A stretch of DNA of 64,000 nucleotides from the NCBI GenBank assembly GCA_036937835.1, contig CM072874.1, positions 12,228,001 through 12,292,000 of the forward strand. Reading direction: 5' to 3'. The notes under the pieces are model-generated. The model was given only the letters and a program-made list of their open reading frames with translations. It ran no database searches and was not told the origin of the DNA. This document shows positions 11,503-23,400 of this stretch, in pieces (the first letter of the stretch is position 1; every line of letters starts with the position of its first letter). The translations under genes and the position numbers were made by a program. This DNA is from Pampus argenteus (taxonomy: Eukaryota; Chordata; Actinopteri; Scombriformes; Stromateidae).

Positions 11503-14439
11503 TGCAAACAGTCAGACAGGAAGAATTGCATTTATGAAGAGAATCATGATCCACCATGGTGTCATGTATGTCGGACAGTCAAGCGGTCTGTCAATCTCCG
11601 AGCCTCCCAGTGATTCAAATAATCAGCAGTTCAGATAGCCTGTCATAACGAGCCCTCTTAAACCTACTAAACAATTAACCAGTGAGTCAGTCTGTAAGCC
11701 AGCCAGTTCCTTCCCAACTGTTGACCTTTAAAACTGTTACGACCAGCTTTGATGTTCCCTTTTCCTTGTTTTGTCAGAGTGGCTGATTTGTTTATTCAGT
11801 TAAGTGCTTTGTACTTTATGACTCTATAAAAGAAGGTCTCGCTAGACACGGCAGAGTTGCACATAGTGATTTGACCACCGAGTAGTTAACCGGCAACACA
11901 CAAAGACAGAAACTTGAATCTCAGTAAAGAAGGTTAGAAAAGAAACTACTGTGATATAAGCAAAATATATAAAGTTCTATCGAACTTTCAAAATCACTTT
12001 TTTATTAATTACATAATACCCATAATAAAAAATAAAAACTCACAACCATCAATTAATACAGTCTTGTCAAGGAATATTGCTTATATTTTATTGAAACCGT
12101 CCACTTTGTCAGGTTGATGATATACATGCAGATGGGCTATAATACCAAAGGATTAACAGACATTTATAACATTAATTTGCCTGTATAATTATTAAAGATA
12201 CTTTTACTACTCCATCCACTCACATTTTGCCAGAAGACTCCTCATAGTTGTTGCACAGATAAATGATAATGTGTGTCATTTGAGTTACTACGTGTAAGCA
12301 CATTTTCACTCTCATACATCTGAAGGGTGCGAGTAACACAGCCATAATAGCTGGGAAAGTTGTGGCATTTTCTACAATGAAAAAGCTATTTCTTGTAATG
12401 AGACAAACAATTCTTTTAAGAAGATTTGTTTTTGTGGTTTTAGTTGTTTATTGTGTGGAAGGTGGACTTTTTTTTTTTTACAAACTCTGGGAAACTTCCC
12501 AGAATACTGTGCATATTCACATGATCACATGCAACAAACACACAAACACATGCACACGTGCCCTTCCAGCACCATGTTTAAAAGTTTCACAATTTCAGTG
12601 CCTCTCCATAATAACAAGCTTCTTTGTGATTTACACGATGGCCGTGTCATAAATCCTATCTGTCAGAACTGATTAAGATACAGTGTGTTGAATGGGAATC
12701 TACATGGTTGTGTGAGGAACAGATGGCCCCTGGCATGTCTCTTTTGCTCTATGTGGAGGTTGGGAGTTTGATACGGAAACTGAAGTCATGAGACCGATGA
12801 TGCACACTGAGTCTTAAAAGTCGAATGAATCTCTTAATCTCTCCTGTCAGTTATTTACAAAGTCAGCTGAAAACTTGTGAGGTACTTAAATGATACTTTT
12901 ATTCCTATTCCAACAATAATTTGCCTGATATGTTATTCCTCTGTGTGTGCCGCAGACCTCAATTGTTGTCCAAAAATTATAAAACCAGGACAATGAGCCA
13001 TACCGCTGCACTAGGTGAAGATTATGGTCAGGGTAGTTATGTAACAGCTCCGAATAGTAATAACAGTGATCACGTTTTCAGTCTCTAAAGCAGATGCCAC
13101 AGTGCATATACGGGAACGCAACTTCCATTAACAGAGCTTCACAATCTTGTCGTGCTACATATCCATATATACATATACATACAACCGTTTGACCTTGTAC
13201 TACATTTATTTAAGTTCTTTAAGAAACATACATTTTCTTAAACAGAAATTGTAAATTAAATGGAAAATTTATAATTTCCAGTGTAGTACAAAACCAAGAA
13301 GTTGTGACACGTAGCACAACAAGCACCTACCTGCGCATGCACAGGTATACAGAACTGTCCTATACAGAACTACTCTCTGCAGACTGAGATCACGATCACT
13401 ATTAGTCATTAGTCTTTGGGGCCCTTTCTAATCAAACTATCATGATCGTTTATTAAAATAACTGAAACTGTAGTACAGTGCCCTACGAGAGTTATACATG
13501 TAGCATTCATAGCAATGTCAAAGCTATATATATATATAGCTACTATTATAAGAGATAACCTGTAGAAGGAAAGAAGGCAAACCTATTTGCACAGTTTTAT
13601 AGTGTATAAGGAAGGTCAAGAGGTTCTTGAGTTTGAATGCACTCAACTTTCCAAAAGCCTTCAAGGTGTAATATTTTAGTCATGAATTGAAAGGAGGACC
13701 TGATAATGATGGGTTACAGAGAGGTGAAGCTATGAACCTACATTAGTGAATATGTAGTTTCAACACTTCATCAAAGAGTGGAGAACACTTGCAAAGATAT
13801 AATTGCAGTTGGCGATTACCGATGCAATTATTGCTTTCAAAAGGAACAATTATATTTATTATATTATTATATTTTGTGCTACAGAGACAGGAACATACAT
13901 TCCTTTTCACACTTTCTACATATTTGTTTGATTTGCCTGTATGTATTGTTCATGTGCATGTGGCAGCTTGCTCCATGAGACTGAATTGCATCAATTGATA
14001 CCCCTGTATATTTGTTTGTAATATGTGTTGTGTGTATGTCATGTGTTAGTACTCATTGTGTCTGTGTGATGTGATGTTCTATACCATGCCTCTAATGAAT
14101 TCAACCACCTTTGTGATCATTAAAGTAAAATGAGCTGAATGTGTGTATATCTGAGTTTGCTCCTTAATTGGCACACAGTATGTTTTTTGACATTATGTAT
14201 TTGGGTCAGAGTCTTCTAACTTAGATGTATATAGGAAGGTATGATATAGATAACATCTTATATAATAGTATCTTTTTATGTACCAACTCATACTGCTATG
14301 GTATAACTTCTGGTTAATACATTTCTGCCATCTCATATTATATATCATCATATTGCCCAAACTGATTGCAAACATGCATATTTATATGAATATAGTCGTA
14401 TAGTATATTTATTTACATGTGTATTTATGTCCTGCATTC

Positions 14440-14720
14440 AACCCCAGCAGTCACTTACACTGTACTCCTTTGCTAGTTTTCTCAGGAGCCCTCCCCTGCA
14501 GGCTCACAATCATCAGCTGACTATCCTGTAACATAGCCCAGGGTTGAGTCAAGCAACAGATTGCCTCCTTCTCTTGTCATTAGCAAAGTGGGCATCAATC
14601 TTTCACATTACAGGAGGCCTCATTCTCTGGCTTCTGAATAGATCTGTCTGCAGTGTTAACAGCTAATTGGCCCTGGCGCCATTGTAGCTTTGAAGGTAGT
14701 CATTTAGGTGCATTACAGGC
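14440..14720. promoter_or_regulatory. Candidate conserved non-coding element
   Basis: Non-repetitive sequence with higher GC than its surroundings. It has ordered motifs including ATCAGCTGACTATCC (E-box), GTCATTAGC and ACAGCTAATTGGCCCTGG (homeodomain core). It lies about 4 kb upstream of msx. No coding potential was seen. The call depends on sequence texture and position only. Confidence 0.25.
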
Positions 14721-15535
14721 GGATGTTCTGACAGCTTGGGAAGAGAAAGAGAAAGAGATGAGTTTGAGTGTGAAGGTGAGGGTGGGAACAGCAAAATAAT
14801 TTGCATCTAAGTGGAAACAATGTGATTGCATTGTCAGTGCATATGTGCATGTGTCAGTTATTACAACATGCCACACTGGTTTGGCAGGTTACTTGTCTTA
14901 CTGAGAAGACTGCAACTTAACTGTGTGTACATTACTACACAAGTGTAATGTGTGTGAGCATGCATATGCATGAGTATATATATATATATAGCTGTAATTT
15001 CAGACAGTGTTGCATGTTTTAAGTCATTTGAAGCTAATTTGTGAGTTTGAGTCTCATACTAAAATAGACTTGACATGGTTAGCCTCTAAGCCTCTAAGGC
15101 CACCCGTGCAACCTTGACAACTTTAAGGTCTTAAACTAAGGAAGACTTTGGAATTAGAAAAACAAAAATAAAAGTAGTAAACACTGCCGACCAATAAAAG
15201 AGATATGAAAGAAGCATACATGTGCGTACTATAACTTGAGTTACACAGTTGTGCAGAAACACTCATCTCAGTGAAGTAAACCATCACGTTTGACATGTTA
15301 ACGTGTTGCTTTCCCAACTTTGTACCCCATAAGTATCAGGATAGATAGTAAAATTTGCTGGTGTGGTGGTATGAATGAGTGTTTTAATGGGAATGTAAAT
15401 AGTGTGTGAGTGCAGCACAGCCTGCTGATTATCTCAACCGAACATTCCACCACTTCAAAGCTTCTGCTGTAATTACAATGCTCTGAGGTGTGTCCGACTC
15501 ACACAACCAGAGGCTTCTCAAGCTTCTATGTCACA

Positions 15536-15569
15536 CTCACACACACGCACACACACACACACACACACA
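15536..15569. repeat. (CA)n microsatellite
   Basis: CA run with one CG interruption, in intergenic DNA. Confidence 0.9.
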
Positions 15570-17679
15570 TTGTACTGTACAGACACACAAACATGTTCAG
15601 ACAAATTGCTTTCGCTATTATCAGGCTTAAATGATATTATGGAAAAAAGGAAGTGGGATGTGTGGGTAATTTTGCTACACCCAGAAGAGCAGCCCTCTCA
15701 TTCCTACCCCTCCTCCTCTTTCCTTCCTTCCTTTATTCCTCCTTTTTTGATAAATTCTCTTGAATCAACACACATTGGTGGTTGTATTATCTGTGAGTTT
15801 AAAGTGTATTTAACATGTAATAGACACAGTATTTATTCAATTGATATCAATGCATTAATTGTGCACGTGTGCATCTAAAAGAATGCATTTATCTTAGATT
15901 TTGTATTACTAGAGTTTGGTCTGACATTGTTTATTTTTGAGTTATCAATGTATTCTGCAGTTCATATTGGTGCCAGATGGGATCCAAATAATCCAATTAA
16001 ATGAGTGCCAGTGGTTTCTGTCATTAGAATATTTGGCAGATTTCCTCATTCAACAGGGTTGAAAGATAAATTGACATAGATCATACATCAAGAATGTTTT
16101 TTTTATGTCCTTTGTTAGATTTCACTCTGATGCTCGCACTGGCACTTCTTTGTCTCATCTTGATAGATTGACCAGTTGCTGGAATTATAAATAAATACAC
16201 ATAAAGAATAACAAGAATAGGAGGATTAGATTAGATTAGAAGGAAGATGAACACGGGAGGCAGGGAATGATATGAATAAGTAAACATATCAGGGAAGACA
16301 AAAAGTAAAGTAAGTATAAAAGGATGCAGAAAGTCACATGTAAGTAAGGGCAATAAGAAAAAGAAGACAAAGAAAGGAAGGAACGAATCACATTCAATGA
16401 GAGAGAAACATTCAAGAAAGAAAACAGGAGGGAGTAGAGTGGGAAACATGCCACTGACACTCAACCAAGAACGAGTTCTGTGAATAATGACTGACAAGGT
16501 GCCTGTGGGGCGTGCGAGCACAGCCAGAGAGAGAAAGATAGAGAGAGAGAGGTGCAGGGGGTGGAGGAGGATGGAGGTGGGGATCCTGAGCAGAGCTGCA
16601 AAAAAAAGGCAACAGTTTCTCCCCTGAGGAGTCAGTCCTTTCATCTGGCCGCTCACTGGCGCCTTCACAAACCTCTGATTGTCTGTGAAATAACCCCACT
16701 TTAATAAGGCAGCAGTGGCAGCCTCCTGGGAACCTGCTCCACAGTCTGTCATAGACAAGCTACTCAGGCCTGTTGGCTACATGTAAAAATGTAGTGGAAG
16801 AATATTTATTTGATAATTTATTGTATATATCTATCCTCAGGGATGTTCAAAAAGAATTGTTATATGGAAAAGGAAAAACATGGAAATCAACATCTCTATT
16901 TTTCCCTGAAGTACTCAAATGAGACATTTTGTTTTGCAATCAGTGAATTTTAAGAAAAACAATTTGAAAAACAACATATTCCTGTTGGAGAAGCTATAAA
17001 AGTTTTTGTACTTGACACACACACACAAGCATACACATTCATTGCTTCTACTACTCAGACATTTACAGATTATGAGTGTGGATAGGACCTTGTGATGTGA
17101 AATAGCAATTAATTATTAATTTCAATTAGCAATGGCCTGGGTGAGAAATTAGGCAACAGAAAGAAATTACTTAAACAACTATGTCTATGAACAAGAAATT
17201 ATTAAGATAAGTAAAAAAAAAAATCCTTTCAACTTCAAATATGTCAACTATAATCAAAGGACTGTTTCTTCGGATAAACAAGTGTAAAGTTCTCCATCAG
17301 GAGTTGGGCACTTTCATCTGACATGACGTAAAATTGTCCATGGAAAAAATCACAATAGTTACTTCATCTCTAATGCGTGTAGAGAATGGCTTTGAATCAT
17401 AGGACAAGAAGATGAATGAGTCGGCTACAGACATGGAGAGACATGTGAATGTCTCATTGAGTTTGTATCCAGTCGAGCCTCAGACACCAGCTGGACCAAG
17501 CTAAGGACTTTATAACATAAATCTGTAATTTAGTCAAGCAATTCACTCTGTAATTTGACTGTGACACCCTTCTTTAAAGGCTGGACTGACACAGCACACA
17601 TTGTGAGTTACAATGGAAAGTCCCAATAAAGGGAACAGCAAACAAATCAAAGAGAGAGATAAAGAAGAAAAGGGATCAG

Positions 17680-17830
17680 TGTTTCATCCTGGGTATAATT
17701 CTCCATAATTATCCGCATGGGGCCCGTGTTTACAAATGAAGTCTCATGAGGTTAGAGTTAGAGCTAATCCATTACTGAAGCTTAACATGTGATAATGCTG
17801 TGGCCTGGCCATTATTTTTTTTTTACAGCC
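17680..17830. promoter_or_regulatory. Candidate conserved non-coding element near msx
   Basis: Non-repetitive stretch 0.65-0.8 kb upstream of the msx start codon. It has dense homeodomain-type cores: GGGTATAATTCTCCATAATT, AGAGCTAATCCATTACTGAA and GGCCATTATT. It could be a proximal enhancer. Inference from motif density and position; no alignment was possible. Confidence 0.25.
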
Positions 17831-18299
17831 TTTTCTCCCCAAAGTCACTTAAACCAAACCAGCAACGTTGGGGCGACAGTGCTGTCAAGTGATAAAAATA
17901 TAGCGAAAAAAAATAAATCGAAAATAAGATAGAGACTTATAAAAACTTTATTTGGCTGTAATCTGTAATGTTTTACTTTATGATACAGATGATGAGAAAC
18001 TGTTGGAAGTTTGGGTCAAAATAGTAATTCCTCCATAATGTTCTCCACTGTCCTTATTTGATATGAATTGACATACATTTGACATTTTTATGATCTTTTT
18101 TTATTTTTTACCAGGGGTCTAAGGACCTACATGATCCGTTGCAGTGACTTGACCTGACTCACATTATAGTGGTTTGGTAACCAAGCCTACAACAACTACT
18201 ACTACGTTTTGTAGGGTCTGTTGGACTGCACTCCCCAAATCAAAACAAGCAACTTATGTTTCCTACTGTCCGTGAAGGCAACATCTGTTCAGTCGTAAA

Positions 18300-18485
18300 C
18301 ATTTTGGGCTGCAGGGATTGGTTAAAGTCGAGCCGTGTCAACGTGATGCATCTACATACTCCCGCACACAACTTGACAGCTGCATAACATTGCGCTCTCC
18401 GGAGCGAGTCTCACCTCCCTGTTCAGTGACTGTCACGTGTCCTCGGATTTCATCTGTTTTTTTGGAGGAGACCTAGAAGAGAGAG
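18300..18485 (+). promoter_or_regulatory. Proximal promoter and 5' UTR of msx
   Basis: GC and CpG content rise sharply compared with the upstream desert. The region contains an inverted CCAAT box (GGGATTGG, core at 18317-18321), a CAGCTG E-box near 18378 and a CACGTG E-box at 18434-18439. No convincing TATA box was seen, so initiation is probably CpG/Inr type. The short purine-rich leader AGAAGAGAGAG directly precedes the ATG. The transcription start cannot be placed from sequence alone. Confidence 0.5.
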
Positions 18486-20028
18486 ATGGCTTCTCAGGAG
18501 ACTTTTAAGGACTTGGGGTGCAGCTCGTCCGAGGAGGAGAATAACCGTGCGGACTTGACAGACGCTACGGCAGAGGAAAAGACATCTCCGGTAGTGCGCA
18601 GGCATCACCCGTTCAGCGTAGAGGCGCTCATGTCCGGGAGGAAGACTGACGGACGCGGCGGAGAGTCCACCTGCGGTAAGGGAGGATCTGTGGTGGTGTC
18701 CCCCACAGGATTAAACTCTCTGTATTTGTGCCGAGAGACGTGCAGTCCTCCCGGAGGAAGCCGAAAGAGCTCAATGGTTTCGCCTTCGTCGCCGGTTAAA
18801 TCCGAAACGTCAGAGTCAGAGGACTGCGCACCATGGGTCACCAACAGCGCGTTTTCCGCACAGCCTCGTAAGTGTACCCACGATAAAGCAGTAGGACAAC
18901 TATCCGAGTCGTTAGTCAAGTTGGGTCGAGTCACATTTATTCATAGAGCACATTTAAACGTTGAACAAAGAGCTGCACATAATAAATGTGTGCGAGAACA
19001 GAGTGAAGGACTAGAAAACAAATAGACACATTCATAACCATTCTTATCTTGCAGCCTCCAATATCACAGTTACGTTTAGATTTGAATGAGTTGCTTACAT
19101 CTGGATGAGAGGACAAACTTTTCATTCTCAGCAAGCTGTCTGACTATGAGCTGTCTCCTGTCGGACAGAGCTGTTTAAAGAAGTCAGGACATAAAATGGT
19201 TAATGCCAGGCGGTAGTACAAAGTGAACCAGTCACCTTAGACTCACTGTCTTTATATTTGGGTTTACTGAGTGAGTGATCACCTGCACATATATCCTTAT
19301 ACTTGTACTTCTCACATCATATAATATTTCATATTCATGAAATGTAGTTAATAGGATGAAAGGCTATCATCATATCCAACTTTATAATTCAAATAAATGA
19401 AATTAAGCTATTAATGTTAAACTAGCAGACTGATCAGTACAGGAAGGGCAATCCCCATAAAGTCACTAGAATGTTATATTTCAGCTATGAAGGTCATTTG
19501 TAGATGATAACATCAAGTGTTATCATCTACAAGTTAAATCTTTATTCTAAAACTGTGTGTTCATTGTTTCTTCTCCCAGGTCACATCAATCACTCCTGTC
19601 AGTTGAGGAAGCACAAGACCAATCGAAAGCCCCGTACTCCTTTCACCACGTCCCAGCTTCTGTCCCTGGAAAGGAAATTCAGGCAGAAGCAGTACCTGTC
19701 CATCGCCGAGCGGGCCGAGTTCTCCTCCTCCCTGACCCTGACAGAGACCCAGGTGAAGATCTGGTTCCAGAATCGCCGGGCAAAAGCCAAGAGACTCCAG
19801 GAGGCCGAGCTGGAGAAACTGAAGTTGGCTACTGACGCCAAGACGGCAGCAGTGGCGGCAGCTGGAGCTTTACACCCTGGCTTTACATTACCGCTGTCAT
19901 TGGGTGCCGTGTCACTGTATGGACAGTCATATTCTGCCTATCACCAGCATCACAGGCCCATACTGCCCATTTCCCCTTTAGGACTGTACGCTGCTCCTCT
20001 GGGCTACAGTTTGTACCACTTTTCATAA
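18486..20028 (+). CDS. msx3: Msx-family homeobox transcription factor (probable msx3)
   Basis: Two coding exons, 18486-18867 and 19580-20028, joined in phase 1 across a 712-base GT/AG intron, give 276 residues, close to the usual Msx length. The protein should be a nuclear DNA-binding factor, typically a repressor in dorsal neural tube, fin and neural crest. Exon 1 carries the Groucho-type eh1 motif PFSVEALMS (residues 42-50) and the Msx signature SPVKSETSESED (102-113). Exon 2 has RKHKTNRKPRTPF leading into the homeodomain (142-201) with helix 3 KIWFQNRRAKAKR. The tail ends HRPILPISPLGLYAAPLGYSLYHFS-like (last residues GYSLYHFS), resembling MSX2, but the usual AAKP segment after the homeodomain is replaced by an Ala-rich stretch. 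Linkage to rpp30 and nudt13 (both human chromosome 10) favours msx3; msx2 is the alternative. The family call is near certain, the paralogue call is not. Confidence 0.93.
19621..19800 (+). other. msx3: Homeobox (DNA-binding homeodomain, residues 142-201)
   Basis: Sixty codons within msx exon 2. The N-terminal arm NRKPRTPF, helix 1/2 region LERKFRQKQYLSIAERAEF and recognition helix VKIWFQNRRAKAKR are the Msx-class sequence. Trp48, Phe49, Asn51 and Arg53 of the homeodomain are all present. Gln50 gives the expected TAATTG-type preference. No damage was seen. Confidence 0.97.
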
Positions 20029-20929
20029 AAACGGAAATATCACTGACTTTGGTGAAATGTTTTTTTTAATACACTTGATAGGAATCCCAAAAAATGGACA
20101 CGGAGGACGTCTGACATTTAAGAAAATAAATCTATGTTTATAATATATCTATATCTGAGGCACGGGGAGTGTTTGAATCAACTTTCCAAGCACTTCAAGT
20201 CAAATCTATTTTTTTTCCTGCAGCAAGGATAAAAAAAAGAAACAAAGCAAAAAAAAAAAAAAAAACAACAACCAAAAACTTAAAATGTCCTCCTGCCTCC
20301 TTTGGACTGCCTGTTTACATGACTCGTCTTTATGAGGCGTTTCTGTCCAACTGTTTATATTCTTCTCATGTTTACTTCTGCAATAATTGAGCTGGGCGAG
20401 GACTTGCACCGGGGCACAAATAATACAGACTACAACTTAACTTACACTTAAAGCCTTTCCCTTCATCAGGCAAAGTGCCTTGTGTTGAAAAGGACCTTCA
20501 TAAGGGCCTTAATATCAATTTTTTACACTTGTATTTGATGAATGAGTGTTTTAGCAATTTAACAGCATTTGTTTAATTTTCATTCTGTTAGGTCTTCAAG
20601 ACAGTAAAGACAACTTTCCCGCCATTGTAATTAAAACTTTGTTCACTCATAGCAATAAAAAAAAAACCCCAAAAAACCTTTATCACTCCCCTCATTTCCT
20701 TATCACACATGAATAGAGTCTAAAACATATTTATTCTCTCTGAAGTAAAATGCTGGAAATGTGTGAATGCCTCATGTTGTGTATTTATGTGAAAATATGG
20801 TACAAAAATTCTGACCAAATTTGTATTTATATTCTTCTTCCTGAATCTTCCCTTTGAAAGGGCTTACATTATGCTATGCAGTTTATATATTATTTTTTCC
20901 ACCAATGTTTTATTCACATGGACGAAACA

Positions 20930-20935
20930 AATAAA
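20930..20935 (+). terminator. Probable msx polyadenylation signal
   Basis: AATAAA about 0.9 kb downstream of the msx stop codon, followed by T-rich sequence. Another AATAAA at 20654-20659 precedes an A-rich run and could give a shorter 3' UTR. The AT-rich 3' UTR is typical of a labile developmental transcript, which is an inference. Confidence 0.5.
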
Positions 20936-20939
20936 AGCC

Positions 20940-21113
20940 TTTTCAGACTTTTTCCTTTAAATAAATTTTATGTTTTAACAGTGTTATAGCAATATGTAAA
21001 CATGCAGCTAAATTCACTTTTCAGGAAGTCATTTTAAGTAGTTTTCCAGGGAAATCAGCTGTTATGTGCTTTTCTATTCCATGTTTAGCCCTGTGCAGTG
21101 TGTGTATGTGTAT

Positions 21114-21149
<36 letters not shown>

Positions 21150-23133
21150 TTAAATCTATGTTTCCCATCAGGCAGTGGTCAGATCAAGGCCATGTTTGAC
21201 AAACCATAAACGATACCCATAAATTATCCAACTTCACAGATACTTCCCGTTCATACCGAGCAGTCATTAACCACAACGGTCAAACTTTTATTTTATTTCT
21301 TTAATGCTGAGATACTTTTTTTTATATAGCGATGCTTTGTTTTTATACAGTCTCTCTGACAATCATTATCTCTGTATTTATGATAGTAATGAGTTAATTA
21401 CATTTTTTCTAGCCTTTACAACAGTAGTATGAGAACTCACAACAACCTTTATCTCTTTAATTAGGTACTTGTTTGACAATTAGCAAAAAAAAAAAAAAAA
21501 AAACATCTGACTTGACTAAAGTTTTGAATTTAGCCAAATTCAACCAGACCCCGCAGGGTGAGTTTGGTGGGATGTGGGGCAGCTAAACAGTGCCTGTGCT
21601 TTGTTGCAATTATGAGAGCAATTTACAACTTCCGTGTGACTTTGATGTGACAAGGAAATCGTTTATAGGCAGAAGCATATTTATGAGGTTCCCCTTTAAT
21701 CAGAACAAGGCGAAGAGGCCAGGCAGGCAGAGGGGAACTGGCAGGCAAACAAGTAGCTTACAGAGGCAAGCAATCAGCCTAATGAAGTGCAGATTGGCAG
21801 GAGTGGCTCAAACTCTCTTGTGAAACAGCAAGTTTGTGCTACTTACTGGAGGGGTGTTATATTTCAGTCGTGAAGAATTTCATTAATTCTCTGTTTTTGT
21901 GTTCGTAGCATTGTCGCTGCTTGTTCTTTTCCTGTAACAGTGATTTGGGCATGCTTGTGGTTAAACATGTTTCTTAAAAGACATGACTGAGGCCTCTTCA
22001 GTCTGCAAGTCATGCGCTTGTCTCCTGCCTCCTCTAGTGGCTGTTTGTAATATAGCATCATGGGAGAAAAACTTCTTGCTCTTTCCCCTTGATGTTCTGT
22101 GAAACACCTTACAAGTAAAATTGAGTTTATCAGGCACTACACTAGCCAATGGGAGATACAAATAAATAAAGCACAAGGCAGCCTTAATTAGATTATGAAA
22201 GGCACACTTTTTAATAATCTTTAAAAAAAAATCAGTGAACATAAATAGATTATGCAGAAGCTCATGCTTGACAGTGCAGAACACAACAACTGATGGTTCT
22301 GTATAAATAAAGCAAACAGAGAGTAAACAAACACTCAAACAAACTAATAGCTTCTACAAATGTAAATCAACTAATTATAGGCCATTGATTTACATTCATC
22401 ATGTTTACCTGCCTCTGCTACAAAAATACTAGCTTAGCTTGATTGAGAGCACATTTTGAAAATCTGTACAAAGAAATACCATTAAGACAATTAAAAACAA
22501 AAAAAAAAACAAAAAACCTTCCTTGATTTCCCAATTACTTGGAAAGAATTGACCGCAAATGCAGACAAAAACTCTTTTGGGCCAAGGAAAGCTTGTGGTC
22601 CAAGCGACAATGATCATGAGACAAGTAAGCCAAAGTCTGACCAATCCCACAGAGGAAGATTATGCCATAAAATAAGTTACAAAGCCAGCTATGAGGAAAC
22701 CCCCAGCAAAGGTAAAATAAAAAAAGTTGGAAAGTACCCGGGAAAAAGGGTGAAGCATAGAGTCTGATATGAGTAATTATAATGATTGTAATGTTAAATG
22801 GCTAAAGCACTTATGATTGTACAAGTTGATTTACTATAAGGTTAATAATAAGGCATAATAATAAGGTTACTCTAGCTCCTAAAAAACAATAATATCCTTG
22901 TGGCTTTTATTCCCAGTAACTAAAATATCACCTAGCAATTACCAAGTACACTGACATTAGGCTGACTGCACTGCTTGGCTAATCTAATCAGTTAGTTTGT
23001 CCTCTCAGAAGCTTTCTTGTGAGAAAAAACCTCATGTGTTTACATTTAAACAAACAAATTAAGCTTGTGCAGCTGATTTTAAGCAACAGTTTGAGGGGAT
23101 TAAAACGAGTTCCAAATGTCATGTTTAACGGTT
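20940..23133. other. Intergenic region between convergent msx and rpp30
   Basis: No gene recognised. It contains a TG microsatellite near 21.1 kb and several A-tracts. The 125-codon antisense frame at 21961-22338 has no recognisable domain. Both flanking genes run into this gap from opposite sides. Confidence 0.55.
21099..21149. repeat. (TG)n / TATG microsatellite
   Basis: Imperfect TATG units grading into about 14 pure TG units, just beyond the msx 3' end. Confidence 0.9.
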
Positions 23134-23139
23134 TTTATT
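23134..23139 (-). terminator. Probable rpp30 polyadenylation signal
   Basis: TTTATT on the + strand, read as AATAAA on the coding strand, about 260 bases beyond the rpp30 stop codon. It is the nearest canonical signal seen in the right orientation. Confidence 0.45.
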
Positions 23140-23400
23140 ATTAAAAGGAAGAAAAGGCTGGGCGTGTGCATGTGTGTGTATGTTGCTGGAGACGGTTGGG
23201 CTTTTGTCTTTAAAATCTTCAAAATAGAAGCACACGTCAGCCCCCAAAAACAAACATGTTTACACTGAAAACAAACAAATCCAACATCCTCTTTTGTGGT
23301 GTTTTAACAAGAAAAAAGTTCAGACAAAATAAATGAAACATCAGAATCTGTCCGTCGACTCCTCCAGAAGCCCCGCCCCCCCCTCACCTGTCCATCACAG

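Larger units (their letters stand above)
10788..18299. other. Intergenic region upstream of msx
   Basis: No gene recognised in 7.5 kb. It holds two CA microsatellites, a TATATA stretch near 13.53 kb and purine-rich sequence at 16.2-16.6 kb. The 175-codon antisense frame at 16231-16758 is made mostly of Leu/Phe/Ser codons opposite that purine-rich tract and is judged spurious. Two stretches (14440-14720, 17680-17830) resemble regulatory DNA and are listed separately. Confidence 0.55.

Noticed and set aside
16231..16758. 175-codon frame on the - strand
   Set aside because: The downstream half is poly-Leu/Phe/Ser opposite a purine-rich tract, other frames are also open, and no motif or splice context exists.
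19557..19835. 92-codon frame overlapping the homeobox in another frame
   Set aside because: It is a shadow of msx exon 2, where the Msx frame is unambiguous.
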